Shown here: in pieces, positions 6,063 to 15,135 of the stretch
Position numbering within the stretch: the first letter of the stretch is position 1
How the letters are laid out: each line of letters opens with the position of its first letter
Origin: JBIKLM01 sp044375105
GTDB taxonomy: Bacteria > Planctomycetota > UBA1135 > GCA-002686595
Direction of reading: 5' to 3'
DNA length: 18,023 nucleotides
Assembly (NCBI GenBank): GCA_044375105.1
Contig: JBILNK010000082.1
Coordinates: forward strand, 1-18,023
The notes under the pieces: model-generated
The model's input: only the letters and a program-made list of their open reading frames with translations
What the model was told of the DNA's origin: nothing
The model's database searches: none
Made by a program: the position numbers and the translations under genes

Positions 6063-8273
6063 ATGTTCAATCCGCCCCCCCGGCTTCCGCGGAATCCCCG
6101 CGGCCTGTTCTTTTCGGCGGCCCTGGGGCTGTGTCTGCTCGGCTGCTCGCGCCGCGATTGGAGCGCGCCGCCGGCGGCCCCCAGCCCGGGGGCGGCAGCA
6201 CAGGTGCCCGCAACCGGCGCAGCTTCGGCGCCCGCGCCCGGCGCAGGCAACGTCGCAACCGGCGCCTCGGCCGCGGGCTCGGCGGACACCGAAGCCCAGA
6301 CCGCCGGGCTCCAGCGCAGCCGCGATCTGGCCGCGCGGGCCGAAGACGCCTTCCACCCCGACTACCAGCCCGGCCCCGACGGCCGCCTTCCCCCGCGGCC
6401 GGCCCCGGTCTACGGCGGGCGCGTGATCGTCCATCTGGCCTCGATCCCGCGGAACCTCAACTACGCGATCGAGAACAGCGCGGTCACCCGGCGCATGCTC
6501 TACGAGTTGACCGAAACCCTGCTCCTGCAGGATTGGGAGACCCACAAGCTGGTGCCCAACCTGGCCAGCGGCTATCAGCGCGAGGACCTGGTGGTGCTGC
6601 GGCCGGAGGCGGCCGTCAAGTACCCGGGCGCCCGCCCCCTGCGGGTGCGTCCGGGCGGACGCGGCGAGGCATTCGAGGCTGCGGTCCTGTTCGGCGCCCT
6701 CGAAACAGAGGGCGAGCGCCAGCGGCTGGTGCCCAAGACCAGCGGCGGCAGCGCCCTGGCGGCGCCCGTCGAACTCGATCCCGCGGACGTGGCCAGCGTC
6801 GAGCGCGGCTCGGTGATCACCTTCGACCTGCGCCCGGATGCGCGCTGGCAGCCCGCCGAGGGCCAAGGCCAGTCGGGCCCCTTCCGCATCGACGACCAGG
6901 TCTTCGATGCCGAGGACCTGTACTTCTCCTGGGCGCTCTACAAGAACCCCGAGGTCGACTGCGACGAGAAGCGTTTCCAGTTCGAGAAGATCAGCGCTTG
7001 CGAGCGGCTCGGCTCCCACCGCGTGCGCTTCTTTGCCCGCGAGCAGTACTACGCCACGCTCGAGTCCCTGGCGCGCACCCTGACGATCTTGCCCCGGCAC
7101 CTCTACGACCTGTCGGACCCGGACTGCCCCTGGCACGACCCCGCTGCGACGCCGAGCCAGCAGGCGCGCCACATCAACGAGCACCCGAACAACCGCCTGT
7201 TCGTCGGTTTGGGGCCCTACCAGGTCACCCAGTTCACCGACCAGTACATCGAAGCCCAGCGCTTCGACGGCTATTTCGACAAGCGCCGCCCGGGCTACTT
7301 CGACACGATCCGCTGGCGCTTCGTGCAGGACGACAGCTCGGCCATGACGGCCCTCTTGAACGAGGAGCTCGATTTCTTCGAGCGCGTGAAGACCGCCGAT
7401 TACTTCGGCCCGGCGACCGAATCCGAGCAGTTCCGCGCGCGCTTCTACAAGGGCTACAAGTACCAGGGCATCTACGGCTACACGGGTTGGAACACCCATC
7501 GTCCCTACCTGGCCGATGTGCGCGTGCGCCGTGCCCTGGCGCACGCGTTCCCCTTCGACGATTACCTGCGCACGATCTACAAGAACCTGGCGCGCCAGAC
7601 GACAGGCCCCTTCCCGGTCGATTCCTCGGCCTACGACCACAGCGTCGTGCCCCTGGCCTACGACCTGGGCGCCGCCCGGAGCCTGCTCGAGGAGGCCGGC
7701 TTCATCGACAGCGATGGCAACGGTCTGGTCGACCGGGACGGGCGCGACCTTGAGCTCGACTTCCTGTTCCCGGCCGGCAACGAAGCCAGCAAGAACATCG
7801 GCCTGCGCTACCAATCCGAGCTGGCCAACCTGGGCATCAAGCTCGAGCTGATCTCGCTCGAGTGGACCAGCTTCCAGGATCGGATCCGGCGTCGCGATTT
7901 CGACGCCTGCAACTCGGGCTGGGTCCCGGACCTCGAGAGCGATCCCGAGCAGATCTGGCACAGCCGCTGGGGCCAGCCCGAAGTGGAGGGCTCGAACAAC
8001 TCCGGCCTGCGCGATCCCGAGATCGACGCGCTGATCGAAGCTGGTCAGCGCGAGATCGACTACGACCGCCGCCAGGAGCACTGGCGCGCGATCCACCGGC
8101 GGCTCTACGAGCTGCAGCCCTACCTGTTCCTGTTCAACGTGCCCGCCAAGTTCGCCGTCAGCCGGCGCATCTGGGGCCTGCAGAGCTTCGCGCCCGATCC
8201 GGGCTACAGCCTGCGCCGCTGGCACTTCGTCAGCCTGGACGAGCCCGGCACCCGGCCGACCCTCGAGGATTGA
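6063..8273 (+). CDS. Lipoprotein substrate-binding protein of a peptide ABC transporter (SBP family 5), system 2
   Basis: Membrane-tethered extracytoplasmic receptor of 736 residues, well above the usual 500-600. A lipoprotein signal ends at LLGC (25-28), with Cys28 the likely lipidated residue. A low-complexity Ala/Pro/Gly linker (about 29-80) follows. The binding fold begins near residue 117 (YGGRVIVHLASIPRNLNYAI). Family features include FDLRPDARWQ (254-263), the DxxDLYFSW helix (282-290), VGLGPYQVTQF, VRVRRALAHAF and the loop DSDGNGLVDRDG (549-560), a Ca-binding-like motif often seen in this family. About 75 residues (176-250) are inserted just before FDLRPDARW compared with OppA-type proteins. 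Cys300 and Cys313 could form a disulfide. The ATG at 6063 puts the signal peptide at the N-terminus. The gene heads system 2, with a 350-bp gap before oppB. The ligand is probably a peptide by context; nickel or sugar ligands are known in the same family and cannot be excluded. Confidence 0.9.
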   Translation: MFNPPPRLPRNPRGLFFSAALGLCLLGCSRRDWSAPPAAPSPGAAAQVPATGAASAPAPGAGNVATGASAAGSADTEAQTAGLQRSRDLAARAEDAFHPDYQPGPDGRLPPRPAPVYGGRVIVHLASIPRNLNYAIENSAVTRRMLYELTETLLLQDWETHKLVPNLASGYQREDLVVLRPEAAVKYPGARPLRVRPGGRGEAFEAAVLFGALETEGERQRLVPKTSGGSALAAPVELDPADVASVERGSVITFDLRPDARWQPAEGQGQSGPFRIDDQVFDAEDLYFSWALYKNPEVDCDEKRFQFEKISACERLGSHRVRFFAREQYYATLESLARTLTILPRHLYDLSDPDCPWHDPAATPSQQARHINEHPNNRLFVGLGPYQVTQFTDQYIEAQRFDGYFDKRRPGYFDTIRWRFVQDDSSAMTALLNEELDFFERVKTADYFGPATESEQFRARFYKGYKYQGIYGYTGWNTHRPYLADVRVRRALAHAFPFDDYLRTIYKNLARQTTGPFPVDSSAYDHSVVPLAYDLGAARSLLEEAGFIDSDGNGLVDRDGRDLELDFLFPAGNEASKNIGLRYQSELANLGIKLELISLEWTSFQDRIRRRDFDACNSGWVPDLESDPEQIWHSRWGQPEVEGSNNSGLRDPEIDALIEAGQREIDYDRRQEHWRAIHRRLYELQPYLFLFNVPAKFAVSRRIWGLQSFAPDPGYSLRRWHFVSLDEPGTRPTLED

Positions 8274-8506
8274 GCGTCGCGGGCCGCCCGCCCCGCGCCG
8301 GACGCGGCCAAGCCGCCGGGCCAACGCCGCGGCCCGCCCGGCAGCTCGCCCGCGCTCGTGGAGGCCCGCTAGAACCGCCGCGATGCCCCTCGGGACCCCA
8401 CCCGGGGAGGCGCGTCGGCGGGGGGCTCCGGAGCGGTCGATCCGCGCCCTGGCGGTCGCCCCGCGGCGGAAACTTCTTGGACTGTGCGGCGTAAACGTTT
8501 TGCGCT

Positions 8507-8552
8507 CTGCCGGCCGCCCGTCCGCGGGCATGGCGCGAACCGCGGCCGGCAG
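8507..8552. repeat. Perfect 11-bp inverted repeat upstream of oppB2
   Basis: CTGCCGGCCGC (8507-8517) and GCGGCCGGCAG (8542-8552) are exact reverse complements with a 24-nt loop. A second, mutually exclusive hairpin GCCCG-TCCG-CGGGC (8516-8529) overlaps the left arm. Alternative pairing of this kind could act as a switch, but GC-rich DNA forms such stems by chance more often, so the claim is limited to the pairing itself. Confidence 0.5.
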
Positions 8553-8572
8553 CTCCGCCGTCCCGGGCCGTA

Positions 8573-8597
8573 GGATCCAGGCGCGGGCCTTGGATCC
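8573..8597. repeat. Compact hairpin just before the oppB2 ribosome-binding site
   Basis: GGATCCAGG (8573-8581) pairs with CCTTGGATCC (8588-8597), with one bulged base and a 6-nt loop. The stem ends 10 nt before the AGGAG Shine-Dalgarno of oppB2. Its position suggests an effect on translation initiation or a 5' end stabilised after RNA processing. Confidence 0.45.
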
Positions 8598-8607
8598 CCT
8601 GACCCAT

Positions 8608-8626
8608 AGGAGCCGCGCCGACCTTG
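8608..8626 (+). promoter_or_regulatory. Shine-Dalgarno AGGAG deciding a TTG start for oppB2
   Basis: AGGAG (8608-8612) lies 11 nt before TTG (8624-8626). From this TTG the protein begins with a short basic stretch and then a full TM1. The next in-frame ATG (8657) would remove the first eleven residues, including the Arg-Arg pair that should stay on the cytoplasmic side. TTG is therefore preferred. Confidence 0.65.
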
Positions 8627-10105
8627 CTGTCTGCCCTGCTGCGACGACTGCTGTGGATGATCCCGACCACCCTCGGGATCGTCGCGGTCGTGTTCGGGCT
8701 CTACCACGCGGTGCCGGGCGACCCGGCGGCGGTGATGCTGGGCCTCGGCGGCGGCGAGGGCCAGGCCACCTCCAGCGACCAGGCGGCCCGGCGCGAAGCC
8801 CTGCGGCGCGAACTCGGCCTCGACCGCTCCCTGTGGGTGCAATTCTTCGATTACCTCGGGCCCTTCAATCTCTCCCGGGACGGGCACCCCTGGTTCAGCT
8901 CGCCCTACGGCGAGCGCCGCGTCGAGCGCCGTCTGGATCCCGTTTCCGGCGCGGCCTTCGTGGCCGGCGAGCCGCAGGCGATCGCGCCCCTGCCGGGCAC
9001 GCCGCGCGCGCGGGCAGAGGCCCTCTCCCGCGCGGCCGGCGAGCTGGCCAGCGGCACCGCTGGCGCCGGGCGAGCACAGGCCCTGCTCTCCTCCGCGGGC
9101 CGCGAGGCCCTGCCGGCCCTGCTGACGGCCCTGTGGGAGCGCGCCTACAGCCCCGGCGGCGAGGCCCTGGAGCAGGTGACGCGCCTCGGCCGGGCCCTCG
9201 AGGAGCTCACCCAAGCTCGCCTGGAGCCGCCCGCGGCATGGCCGCAGGATCCGCCGCAGCTGCCCCGGGTCGAGGCCTGGTTCGGCTGGTACTTCACCGC
9301 GGGCGGCGGCGCCCGGGTGCAAAACTCCGGGGAGCGACCCTACGGCGGTTTGTTGGCCCTCGACCTGGGCCGCGAGCTGGTCTCCAAACGGCCCGTGGCC
9401 GGCGAGATCTTTCGGCGCCTGTCGGTCTCGCTGCCCCTGTCCCTGGCGGCGGTGCTCTTGTCCTACGGCCTGGCGGTGCCGCTCGGCATCTTCAGCGCGC
9501 GGCGTCAGGGCCGCACCAGCGACAGCCTGCTGACGCTGCTGCTGTTCTTGCTGTACTCGGTCCCGACCTTCTGGGCCGGGCTGATGCTGGCGCTGCTGTT
9601 CGGCAAGACCGGGCTCGATTGGCTGCCCGTGGTGGGGCTGGCCGACAAGGACGCCGCCGGTTTCACGCCCCTCGGCCGGGCCCTCGACCTGGTCCTGCAC
9701 GCGATCCTGCCGGTCTTCACGCTGACCTACGGCTCCTTGGCCTACCTGTCGCGCCAGATGCGCAGCGGCTTGCTGGAGGTGATCCAGGCGGACTACGTGC
9801 GCACCGCCCGGGCCAAGGGCCTCTCCGAGCGGCGCGTGGTCTACGTGCATGCCCTGCGCAACGCCCTGATCCCGATGGTCACCCTGGTGGCCACGATCCT
9901 GCCCGTGCTGATCGGCGGCTCGATCATCGTCGAGGTGGTCTTCGACCTGCCCGGCATGGGCAAGTATGCGTACGAGGGTCTGCTGCGCCGCGATTTCCAC
10001 GTGGTCATGGCCACCACGCTGCTGACCGGCGTGATGACCCAGCTCGGCATCCTGGCCTCGGATCTGCTCTACACCTTAGTCGATCCGCGCATCCAAGCCG
10101 CCTGA
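8624..10105 (+). CDS. oppB: Peptide ABC transporter permease OppB-like, system 2, with helical periplasmic insertion
   Basis: Inner-membrane permease of 493 residues, about 150-180 longer than usual. TM1 is at about 11-29 and is followed by the family's early loop (AVPGDPAA, 29-36; WVQFFDYLGPFNL, 71-83). An extra block (about 86-234) then intervenes. The chain resumes at YGGLLALDLGRELVSKRPV (240-258), aligning with FGGALAGDLG of the paralogue at 2553-3584. Five further helices, the coupling loop (YVRTARAKGLSERRVVYVHA, 391-410), the VEVVFDLPGMGKYAYEG stretch (436-452) and the terminal LVDPRIQA (485-492) are canonical. The inserted block is Ala/Leu/Glu-rich and predicted helical (133-200), with a HEAT-like look around ALPALLTALWERA (162-174). 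By topology it faces the periplasm, where the binding protein docks. The stop is 7 nt before oppC2. Family assignment is firm; the insertion's function is not known. Confidence 0.92.
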   Translation: MLSALLRRLLWMIPTTLGIVAVVFGLYHAVPGDPAAVMLGLGGGEGQATSSDQAARREALRRELGLDRSLWVQFFDYLGPFNLSRDGHPWFSSPYGERRVERRLDPVSGAAFVAGEPQAIAPLPGTPRARAEALSRAAGELASGTAGAGRAQALLSSAGREALPALLTALWERAYSPGGEALEQVTRLGRALEELTQARLEPPAAWPQDPPQLPRVEAWFGWYFTAGGGARVQNSGERPYGGLLALDLGRELVSKRPVAGEIFRRLSVSLPLSLAAVLLSYGLAVPLGIFSARRQGRTSDSLLTLLLFLLYSVPTFWAGLMLALLFGKTGLDWLPVVGLADKDAAGFTPLGRALDLVLHAILPVFTLTYGSLAYLSRQMRSGLLEVIQADYVRTARAKGLSERRVVYVHALRNALIPMVTLVATILPVLIGGSIIVEVVFDLPGMGKYAYEGLLRRDFHVVMATTLLTGVMTQLGILASDLLYTLVDPRIQAA

Positions 10106-10112
10106 CCAACCC

Positions 10113-11930
10113 ATGGATGCACCCGACCGAGAGTCAGAGCGGCCCCCGGCGCTGAGCGAGGCCCCTGGGCCGCGGGAGGCCTCCGCGGGGGGCGCTGCCC
10201 GCGATCCTTGGGACCTGGTCGGGCAGCAGCTCGCTCGGCGTCGAACGTTCCGCGTGGCCCTGTGGATCTTGGTCCTGCTCTATGGCCTGGCGATCTTCGC
10301 TCCGCTGCTGGCCAGCGATCGCCCCTACCGGCTGGTGGCCATCGACCGCGGTCGCCATGAGCAGGCGCGCAGCGGCCTGAGCCAGCAGGGTCGCGCCGCT
10401 CTGGAGGCCCTCGAGGCCGCGGCCGCGCGGGGGCCGCAAGCGGCCGCGGGTTCCGGGGTCGATCCCGAGGCCCGGCTCGCGGGCCTGGCCGTGCGCGTGC
10501 GCGAGCTCTGCGAGCACGCTCCAGCGGCCTACGACCAGCGGCTCACGGCGCTCCACGGGCGCTTCGCGGCGGCCTTCGCCGCGCCGCCTGCGGCGCAGGG
10601 CCTGGGCGAGCTGCGCGCGGAGCTCGAGACCCTCGTCCGCGAGCTTCGGGCCGCGGCTCCTGTGGCCCTAGAGGCCCCCGTGAGCGCGCCATCGCCCGGC
10701 AGGGAACCGGCCGCCGGGGCCTCGCCCGGCTTGCTGCTCGAGCCCTATCGGCGCTATCCGATCCTCGAGATCCTGAGCCCCACCAGCCTGTTCCTGATGG
10801 GCCTGTGGCTGGCCGGCGCCTCCTTTCCGCTCTGGAACCGGATCTGGAACCGGGCGCTCCGTGGCGATGGCGCCCGCCGGCGCCGGGCGCGGCCCTTCAA
10901 GGCCCTGGCCCTGCTGCTGCCGGGCGCCCTGCTGGCGCTCGGTTTCGTCGCCCTGGCTCCAGGGCAGGCCTCGCCCTTCGATTCCGCGCCCTACAAGCGC
11001 GGCCTGACCTCCGGCGCCCTGGTGGCCGTGGAGCGGCCCCTGTTCGCGCCTCTCGCGCTCGGCTACGCCGAGCTGCACCCGGAGGAGTCCTTTCGGCCGC
11101 CCACGTTCCTGGCGCGCTCCTGGGTCGACGACCAGGGGCGGGCCCTCGACCCCGCGCGGCGCCCGCGGGCCGATGTCGTCGGCGGTTTCGAGCTGCCCTC
11201 GACGCCCGTGGAGGTGCGCTTCGGCGAGCCGCCCGCCAACGCCCCGCACCGGCACCTGCTCGGAACCGACGAGCTCGGCCGGGACCTCTTGGTGCGGCTG
11301 CTGTGGGGCGCGCGGGTCAGCCTCTCGGTCGGGATCCTCTCCGCGCTCCTGTCGACCGCGGTCGGGGTGCTGCTGGGCGCCCTGGCGGGATATCTCGGCG
11401 GCTGGGTCGATCTGCTGGTCATGCGCGGCGTCGAGATCCTGCAATCGATCCCGGCCTTCTTCCTGATCCTGGCCGCGCTCAGCTTCACCGACCAGGCCCA
11501 GGTGCCGCCGATGGTGGCGATCGTGGCGGTCATGGCGCTGGTGCGCTGGACCTCCGTGGCGCGCTTGGTGCGCGGCGAGTTCCTGCGCCTCCAGCAGCAG
11601 GAGTTCGTGCTGGCGGCCCGGGCGCTCGGTTTCTCGGGGCTGCGCATCGCCCTGCTGCACATGCTGCCGAACGCCCTGGCCCCCGTGCTGGTCAGCGCCG
11701 CCTTCTCGGTGGCCACCGGCATCCTGACGGAATCGGCGATCAGCTTCCTGGGGCTCGGGGTGCAGCACCCGCAGGCCTCCTGGGGCTCGCTGATCAACGA
11801 ATCGAAGAGCCCCGAACATTGGTGGGTCCAGGTCTTCCCGGGCCTGCTGATCTTCCTGACGGTGACCTGCTACAACCTGGTCGGGGACGCGGTGCGCGAT
11901 GCCCTCGACCCCCAGGCCCGCCGCCGGTGA
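10113..11930 (+). CDS. oppC: Peptide ABC transporter permease OppC-like, system 2, with long insertion and extra TM pair
   Basis: Inner-membrane permease of 605 residues, about twice the normal OppC length. TM1 is at 46-66. Next come a charged Ala/Glu/Arg-rich, probably coiled, periplasmic stretch (about 78-205), two more hydrophobic segments (221-240 and 262-283) and a second extracytoplasmic loop (284-380). The two extra segments are joined by an arginine-rich loop (243-260), which by the positive-inside rule lies in the cytoplasm. The canonical OppC core then begins at HLLGTDELGRDLLVRLLWGA (381-400) and includes the EAA loop (AARALGFSGLRIALLHMLPN, 501-520), SFLGLGVQHPQASWG (544-558) and the C-terminus LVGDAVRDALDP (589-600). 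The ATG at 10113 follows the oppB stop by 7 nt without a clear Shine-Dalgarno, so coupling is likely. The core assignment is secure. The extra TM pair is inferred from hydrophobicity alone. Confidence 0.92.
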   Translation: MDAPDRESERPPALSEAPGPREASAGGAARDPWDLVGQQLARRRTFRVALWILVLLYGLAIFAPLLASDRPYRLVAIDRGRHEQARSGLSQQGRAALEALEAAAARGPQAAAGSGVDPEARLAGLAVRVRELCEHAPAAYDQRLTALHGRFAAAFAAPPAAQGLGELRAELETLVRELRAAAPVALEAPVSAPSPGREPAAGASPGLLLEPYRRYPILEILSPTSLFLMGLWLAGASFPLWNRIWNRALRGDGARRRRARPFKALALLLPGALLALGFVALAPGQASPFDSAPYKRGLTSGALVAVERPLFAPLALGYAELHPEESFRPPTFLARSWVDDQGRALDPARRPRADVVGGFELPSTPVEVRFGEPPANAPHRHLLGTDELGRDLLVRLLWGARVSLSVGILSALLSTAVGVLLGALAGYLGGWVDLLVMRGVEILQSIPAFFLILAALSFTDQAQVPPMVAIVAVMALVRWTSVARLVRGEFLRLQQQEFVLAARALGFSGLRIALLHMLPNALAPVLVSAAFSVATGILTESAISFLGLGVQHPQASWGSLINESKSPEHWWVQVFPGLLIFLTVTCYNLVGDAVRDALDPQARRR

Positions 11931-11946
11931 ACTCGAGACACGCCCC

Positions 11947-12950
11947 ATGAACCCCGCCGAGCAGCGCCCCGCTCCGGTCCTCGAGGTCGAGGGCTTGGCC
12001 GTCCATTTCGACACGGAGGACGGCCTGGCGCGGCCCGTCGACGGGGTCAGCTTCGCCCTGGCGCCGGGCGAGACGCTCGGTTTGGTGGGGGAGTCGGGCT
12101 GCGGCAAGAGCGTGACCTCCCTGGCGATCCTGGGCCTGATCCCAGCGCCCCCCGGGCGCATCGCCGCCGGCCGGATCCTGTTCGAGGGCGAGGACCTGGT
12201 GCAGGCCGGCGAAAAGCGGCTGCGCCGGCTGCGCGGGCGCCGCCTGGCGATGGTCTTCCAGGAGCCCATGACGGCCCTCAATCCGGTGCTGCCGGTGGGC
12301 GAGCAGGTGGCCGAGCCGCTGCGCTTGCATCTGGCGCTCCCGCGGGCCGAGGCGCGCCGCCGGGCGATCGAACTGCTCGCCCAGGTGGGCATTCCGGCCC
12401 CTGAACAGCGCGTCGATTCCTATCCCCACGAGCTCTCCGGCGGCATGCGCCAGCGGGTGATGATCGCCATGGCGATCGCCTGCGATCCCGCCGTGCTGAT
12501 CGCCGACGAGCCCACCACGGCCCTGGACGTCACGATCCAGGCCCAGATCCTCGAGCTCCTGCGCGGTCTGCAGCAGCAGCGCGGCATGGCGATGCTGCTG
12601 ATCACCCACGACCTCGGGGTCGTGGCCCAAAACGCCCAGCGCGTGCTGGTGATGTACGCCGGCAAGCTGGTCGAGAGCGCCCCGGTCGCGCGCCTGTTCG
12701 CGGCGCCGGGGCACCCCTACAGCGCCGGGCTCCTGCGCTCCCTGCCCGAGCTGGCGCGGCCCGGCGAGCCCCTGGCCACGATCCCCGGGCAGGTGCCGCC
12801 GCCGACCCGCTTTCCGAGCGGCTGCCGCTTCCGGACGCGCTGTCCCTTGGCGCGCGAGCGTTGCGCAGAGGAAGAGCCCCTGCTGCGGCCCCACCCGCAA
12901 GCTCCCGAGCAGTGGGTGGCCTGCCACTTCCCCGAGGAGGCCTGTCCTTG

Positions 12951-12954
<4 letters not shown>
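11947..12954 (+). CDS. oppD: Peptide ABC transporter ATP-binding protein OppD
   Basis: Cytoplasmic ATPase of 335 residues, expected to pair with OppF below to drive system 2. Walker A is GESGCGKS (48-55), the Q-loop Gln105 lies in VFQEPMTALNP (103-113), the signature is LSGGMRQRV (163-171), Walker B is VLIADEPTTALD (183-194) and the H-loop is His221. FQEPM and LSGGMRQRVMIAMAIA are typical of the OppD rather than the OppF branch. The C-terminal domain has GHPYSAGLL (255-263) and four cysteines (293, 299, 306, 326), arranged as in Opp/Dpp ATPases that hold an iron-sulfur cluster. The ATG start at 11947 is 16 nt after the oppC stop. An in-frame ATG at 11899 would add 16 residues overlapping oppC and lies before the fold, so it is less likely. 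Confidence 0.95.
12934..12953 (+). promoter_or_regulatory. Shine-Dalgarno GAGGAGG and GTG start of oppF2
   Basis: GAGGAGG (12934-12940) lies inside the end of oppD, 10 nt before GTG (12951-12953). The GTG overlaps the oppD stop as GTGA. This pairing argues for GTG over the ATG at 12861, which is 90 nt further upstream and well inside oppD. Confidence 0.75.
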
Positions 12955-13979
<1,025 letters not shown>

Positions 13980-14067
13980 GCGGGCCCGCAGCGCCCGTGG
14001 ACTCACCCGGTCCTACGCGGCGGGTGGGAGCGCAGCCGCAAGCGGGCTCGGCCCGCGTCGGTCAGGT
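13980..14067. terminator. Convergent intergenic region with GC hairpins
   Basis: Between the stops of oppF2 and the HAD gene lie a perfect 10-bp palindrome GCGGGCCCGC (13980-13989) and a hairpin GCGGGC-TCG-GCCCGC (14042-14056). Either could stop or stabilise transcripts ending here. There is no T-run after either stem on either strand, so Rho-independent termination is only a weak suggestion. Confidence 0.35.
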
Positions 14068-14820
14068 TCAGCCCGGCGCGCCCGCTTCGGGCGGCCGCAC
14101 GCCGCGCACGCCGTACTGCGAGGTCAGCAGGTCCCAGAGCTGCCCGAAATCGTCGACCACATGGTCCGGCTCGATGCTGCCGGTCGGGTCGGCGTGTTTG
14201 CTGGCGCGCCGGGCCCAGACCGTGATCATGCCGATCTTCTTGGGCGGCGCCACGTCGTGGGCCAGGTTGTCGCCCACGTACATCGAGCGCTCCGGCTCGA
14301 GGCGCAGGTCCGCCAGGGCGGTCTGGTAGAGCTTCGGGTTGGGCTTGCTGATGCCGATCTGGTCGCTGATGAAGACCCCGTCCATGTCCAGGTAGGGGAG
14401 CAGCCCGAGGCGCACGATCTTCTCGGCCTGCTTGACCGTCCAGCCGTGGGTGATGATCCCGCGCCGCAGGCCTGCGTCGCGCAGGTTGCGCAAGAGCGGG
14501 ATCACGTCGGGGAAGGGCTTGAGCTCGCGGAACTTGGTGTCGTGGTAGGCGGCCACCCCGGCGGCCACGATCAAGGCCGGGTTGATGCGCGCCAGGGAAG
14601 CCGGCCGCAGCCGCTGCAGCAGCTTGTCGAAATGGCTGTCGTAGTTGCTGCCGAACTCGGCGATGACCTCATCCAGCTCGGTGCGCACCACGGCCTCGGA
14701 AACCCCGAGCCCCGCCTCGATCATGGCCCGCACCGCGTTGTTGCGCGCCCGCCGGGCGAACTCGGTGGTCGAGAACAGCGTGTCGTCCAGGTCGAAGAAA
14801 ACGGCGTCGAGGGTGCCCAT
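14068..14820 (-). CDS. HAD-superfamily (subfamily IA) hydrolase, probable phosphatase
   Basis: Soluble cytoplasmic hydrolase of 250 residues. The four HAD motifs are in place: motif I DLDDT (10-14) with nucleophile Asp10 and acid/base Asp12, motif II Thr124 in GIITHGW, motif III Lys159 in SKPNPKLY, and motif IV GDNLAHDV (183-190) with Asp184 and Asp189. A helical cap lies between motifs I and II. Its FARRARNNAVRAMIEAGL (21-38) and EFGSNYDSHFDKLLQRL (55-71) stretches resemble the HAD-IA group often labelled CTE7/TIGR02253. The substrate is unknown; small phosphorylated metabolites are usual. The ATG at 14820 is chosen because motif I then falls at residue 10, as is normal, and GGGAG lies 4 nt upstream. 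An ATG six codons earlier is possible. The gene stands alone between two unrelated convergent or tandem neighbours and shows no clear link to peptide transport. Confidence 0.9.
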   Translation of the reverse strand: MGTLDAVFFDLDDTLFSTTEFARRARNNAVRAMIEAGLGVSEAVVRTELDEVIAEFGSNYDSHFDKLLQRLRPASLARINPALIVAAGVAAYHDTKFRELKPFPDVIPLLRNLRDAGLRRGIITHGWTVKQAEKIVRLGLLPYLDMDGVFISDQIGISKPNPKLYQTALADLRLEPERSMYVGDNLAHDVAPPKKIGMITVWARRASKHADPTGSIEPDHVVDDFGQLWDLLTSQYGVRGVRPPEAGAPG

Positions 14821-15135
14821 GGGGCTCCCATCCTGCAACGCCGCAGGCCCAGTCCGAAGGCCCGAGGCGGGATCTAGGAGCGCCCCTGGGCCGCATCTCT
14901 GCGGGCCAAAGGCGCTTCGGCCCCCGCACGGGCCCGCCGCTTGGGGTGCTCGAGGCTAGCCGCCGAGCGGACGCCCGGGGGGGGCTGCTGGAGCCAAACA
15001 GGCACCTCGGCCGGGCACCCTGCGTGCCGAGCGAGACTGGGGCGCCTCGTTCGCAGCGCCTCGAGCCGCGCGCCGATCGGCCTTCGATTCCGGTTCGGAG
15101 CCGCCCCGGCGAGGGGACGCCGCGGTTGGAACCCG
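14821..15135. other. Intergenic region upstream of the HAD gene
   Basis: This stretch between the HAD start and the secretin terminator shows no believable gene. Frames crossing it give arginine-rich sequence without motifs. It should contain the HAD promoter. TAGATC on the minus strand (14876-14871) is a possible -10, but no good -35 is visible. Confidence 0.45.

Larger units (their letters stand above)
8274..8623. other. 350-bp leader between binding protein 2 and oppB2
   Basis: No credible protein gene is seen. The frame open across this stretch encodes arginine/glycine-rich sequence without a family match. Notable structures are a 9-bp inverted repeat GCGGGCCGC (8279-8287) / GCGGCCCGC (8329-8337) just after the stop codon, and two hairpins described separately at 8507-8552 and 8573-8597. 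None is followed by a T-run, so full intrinsic termination is not indicated. The layout fits partial termination or RNA processing that keeps receptor mRNA more abundant than transporter mRNA, or an internal promoter for the permease block. Confidence 0.55.

Noticed and set aside
5915..6064. Upstream ATG (6064) for binding protein 1
   Set aside because: It would place 50 non-hydrophobic residues before the signal peptide and overlap the start of the divergent gene.
7707..7742. DSDGNGLVDRDG in binding protein 2 as a dockerin or true EF-hand
   Set aside because: This loop is common in peptide-binding proteins of SBP family 5, and no paired EF-hand helices or dockerin repeat is present.
8477..8497. 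TTGGAC / TAAACG as a promoter for oppB2
   Set aside because: The spacing is only 9 nt and the -10 match is poor.
6021..8531. Very long minus-strand open frame opposite binding protein 2
   Set aside because: Its product is Gln/Val/Arg/Gly-rich with no family motif, while the plus strand gives a clear lipoprotein receptor. High GC keeps antisense frames open.
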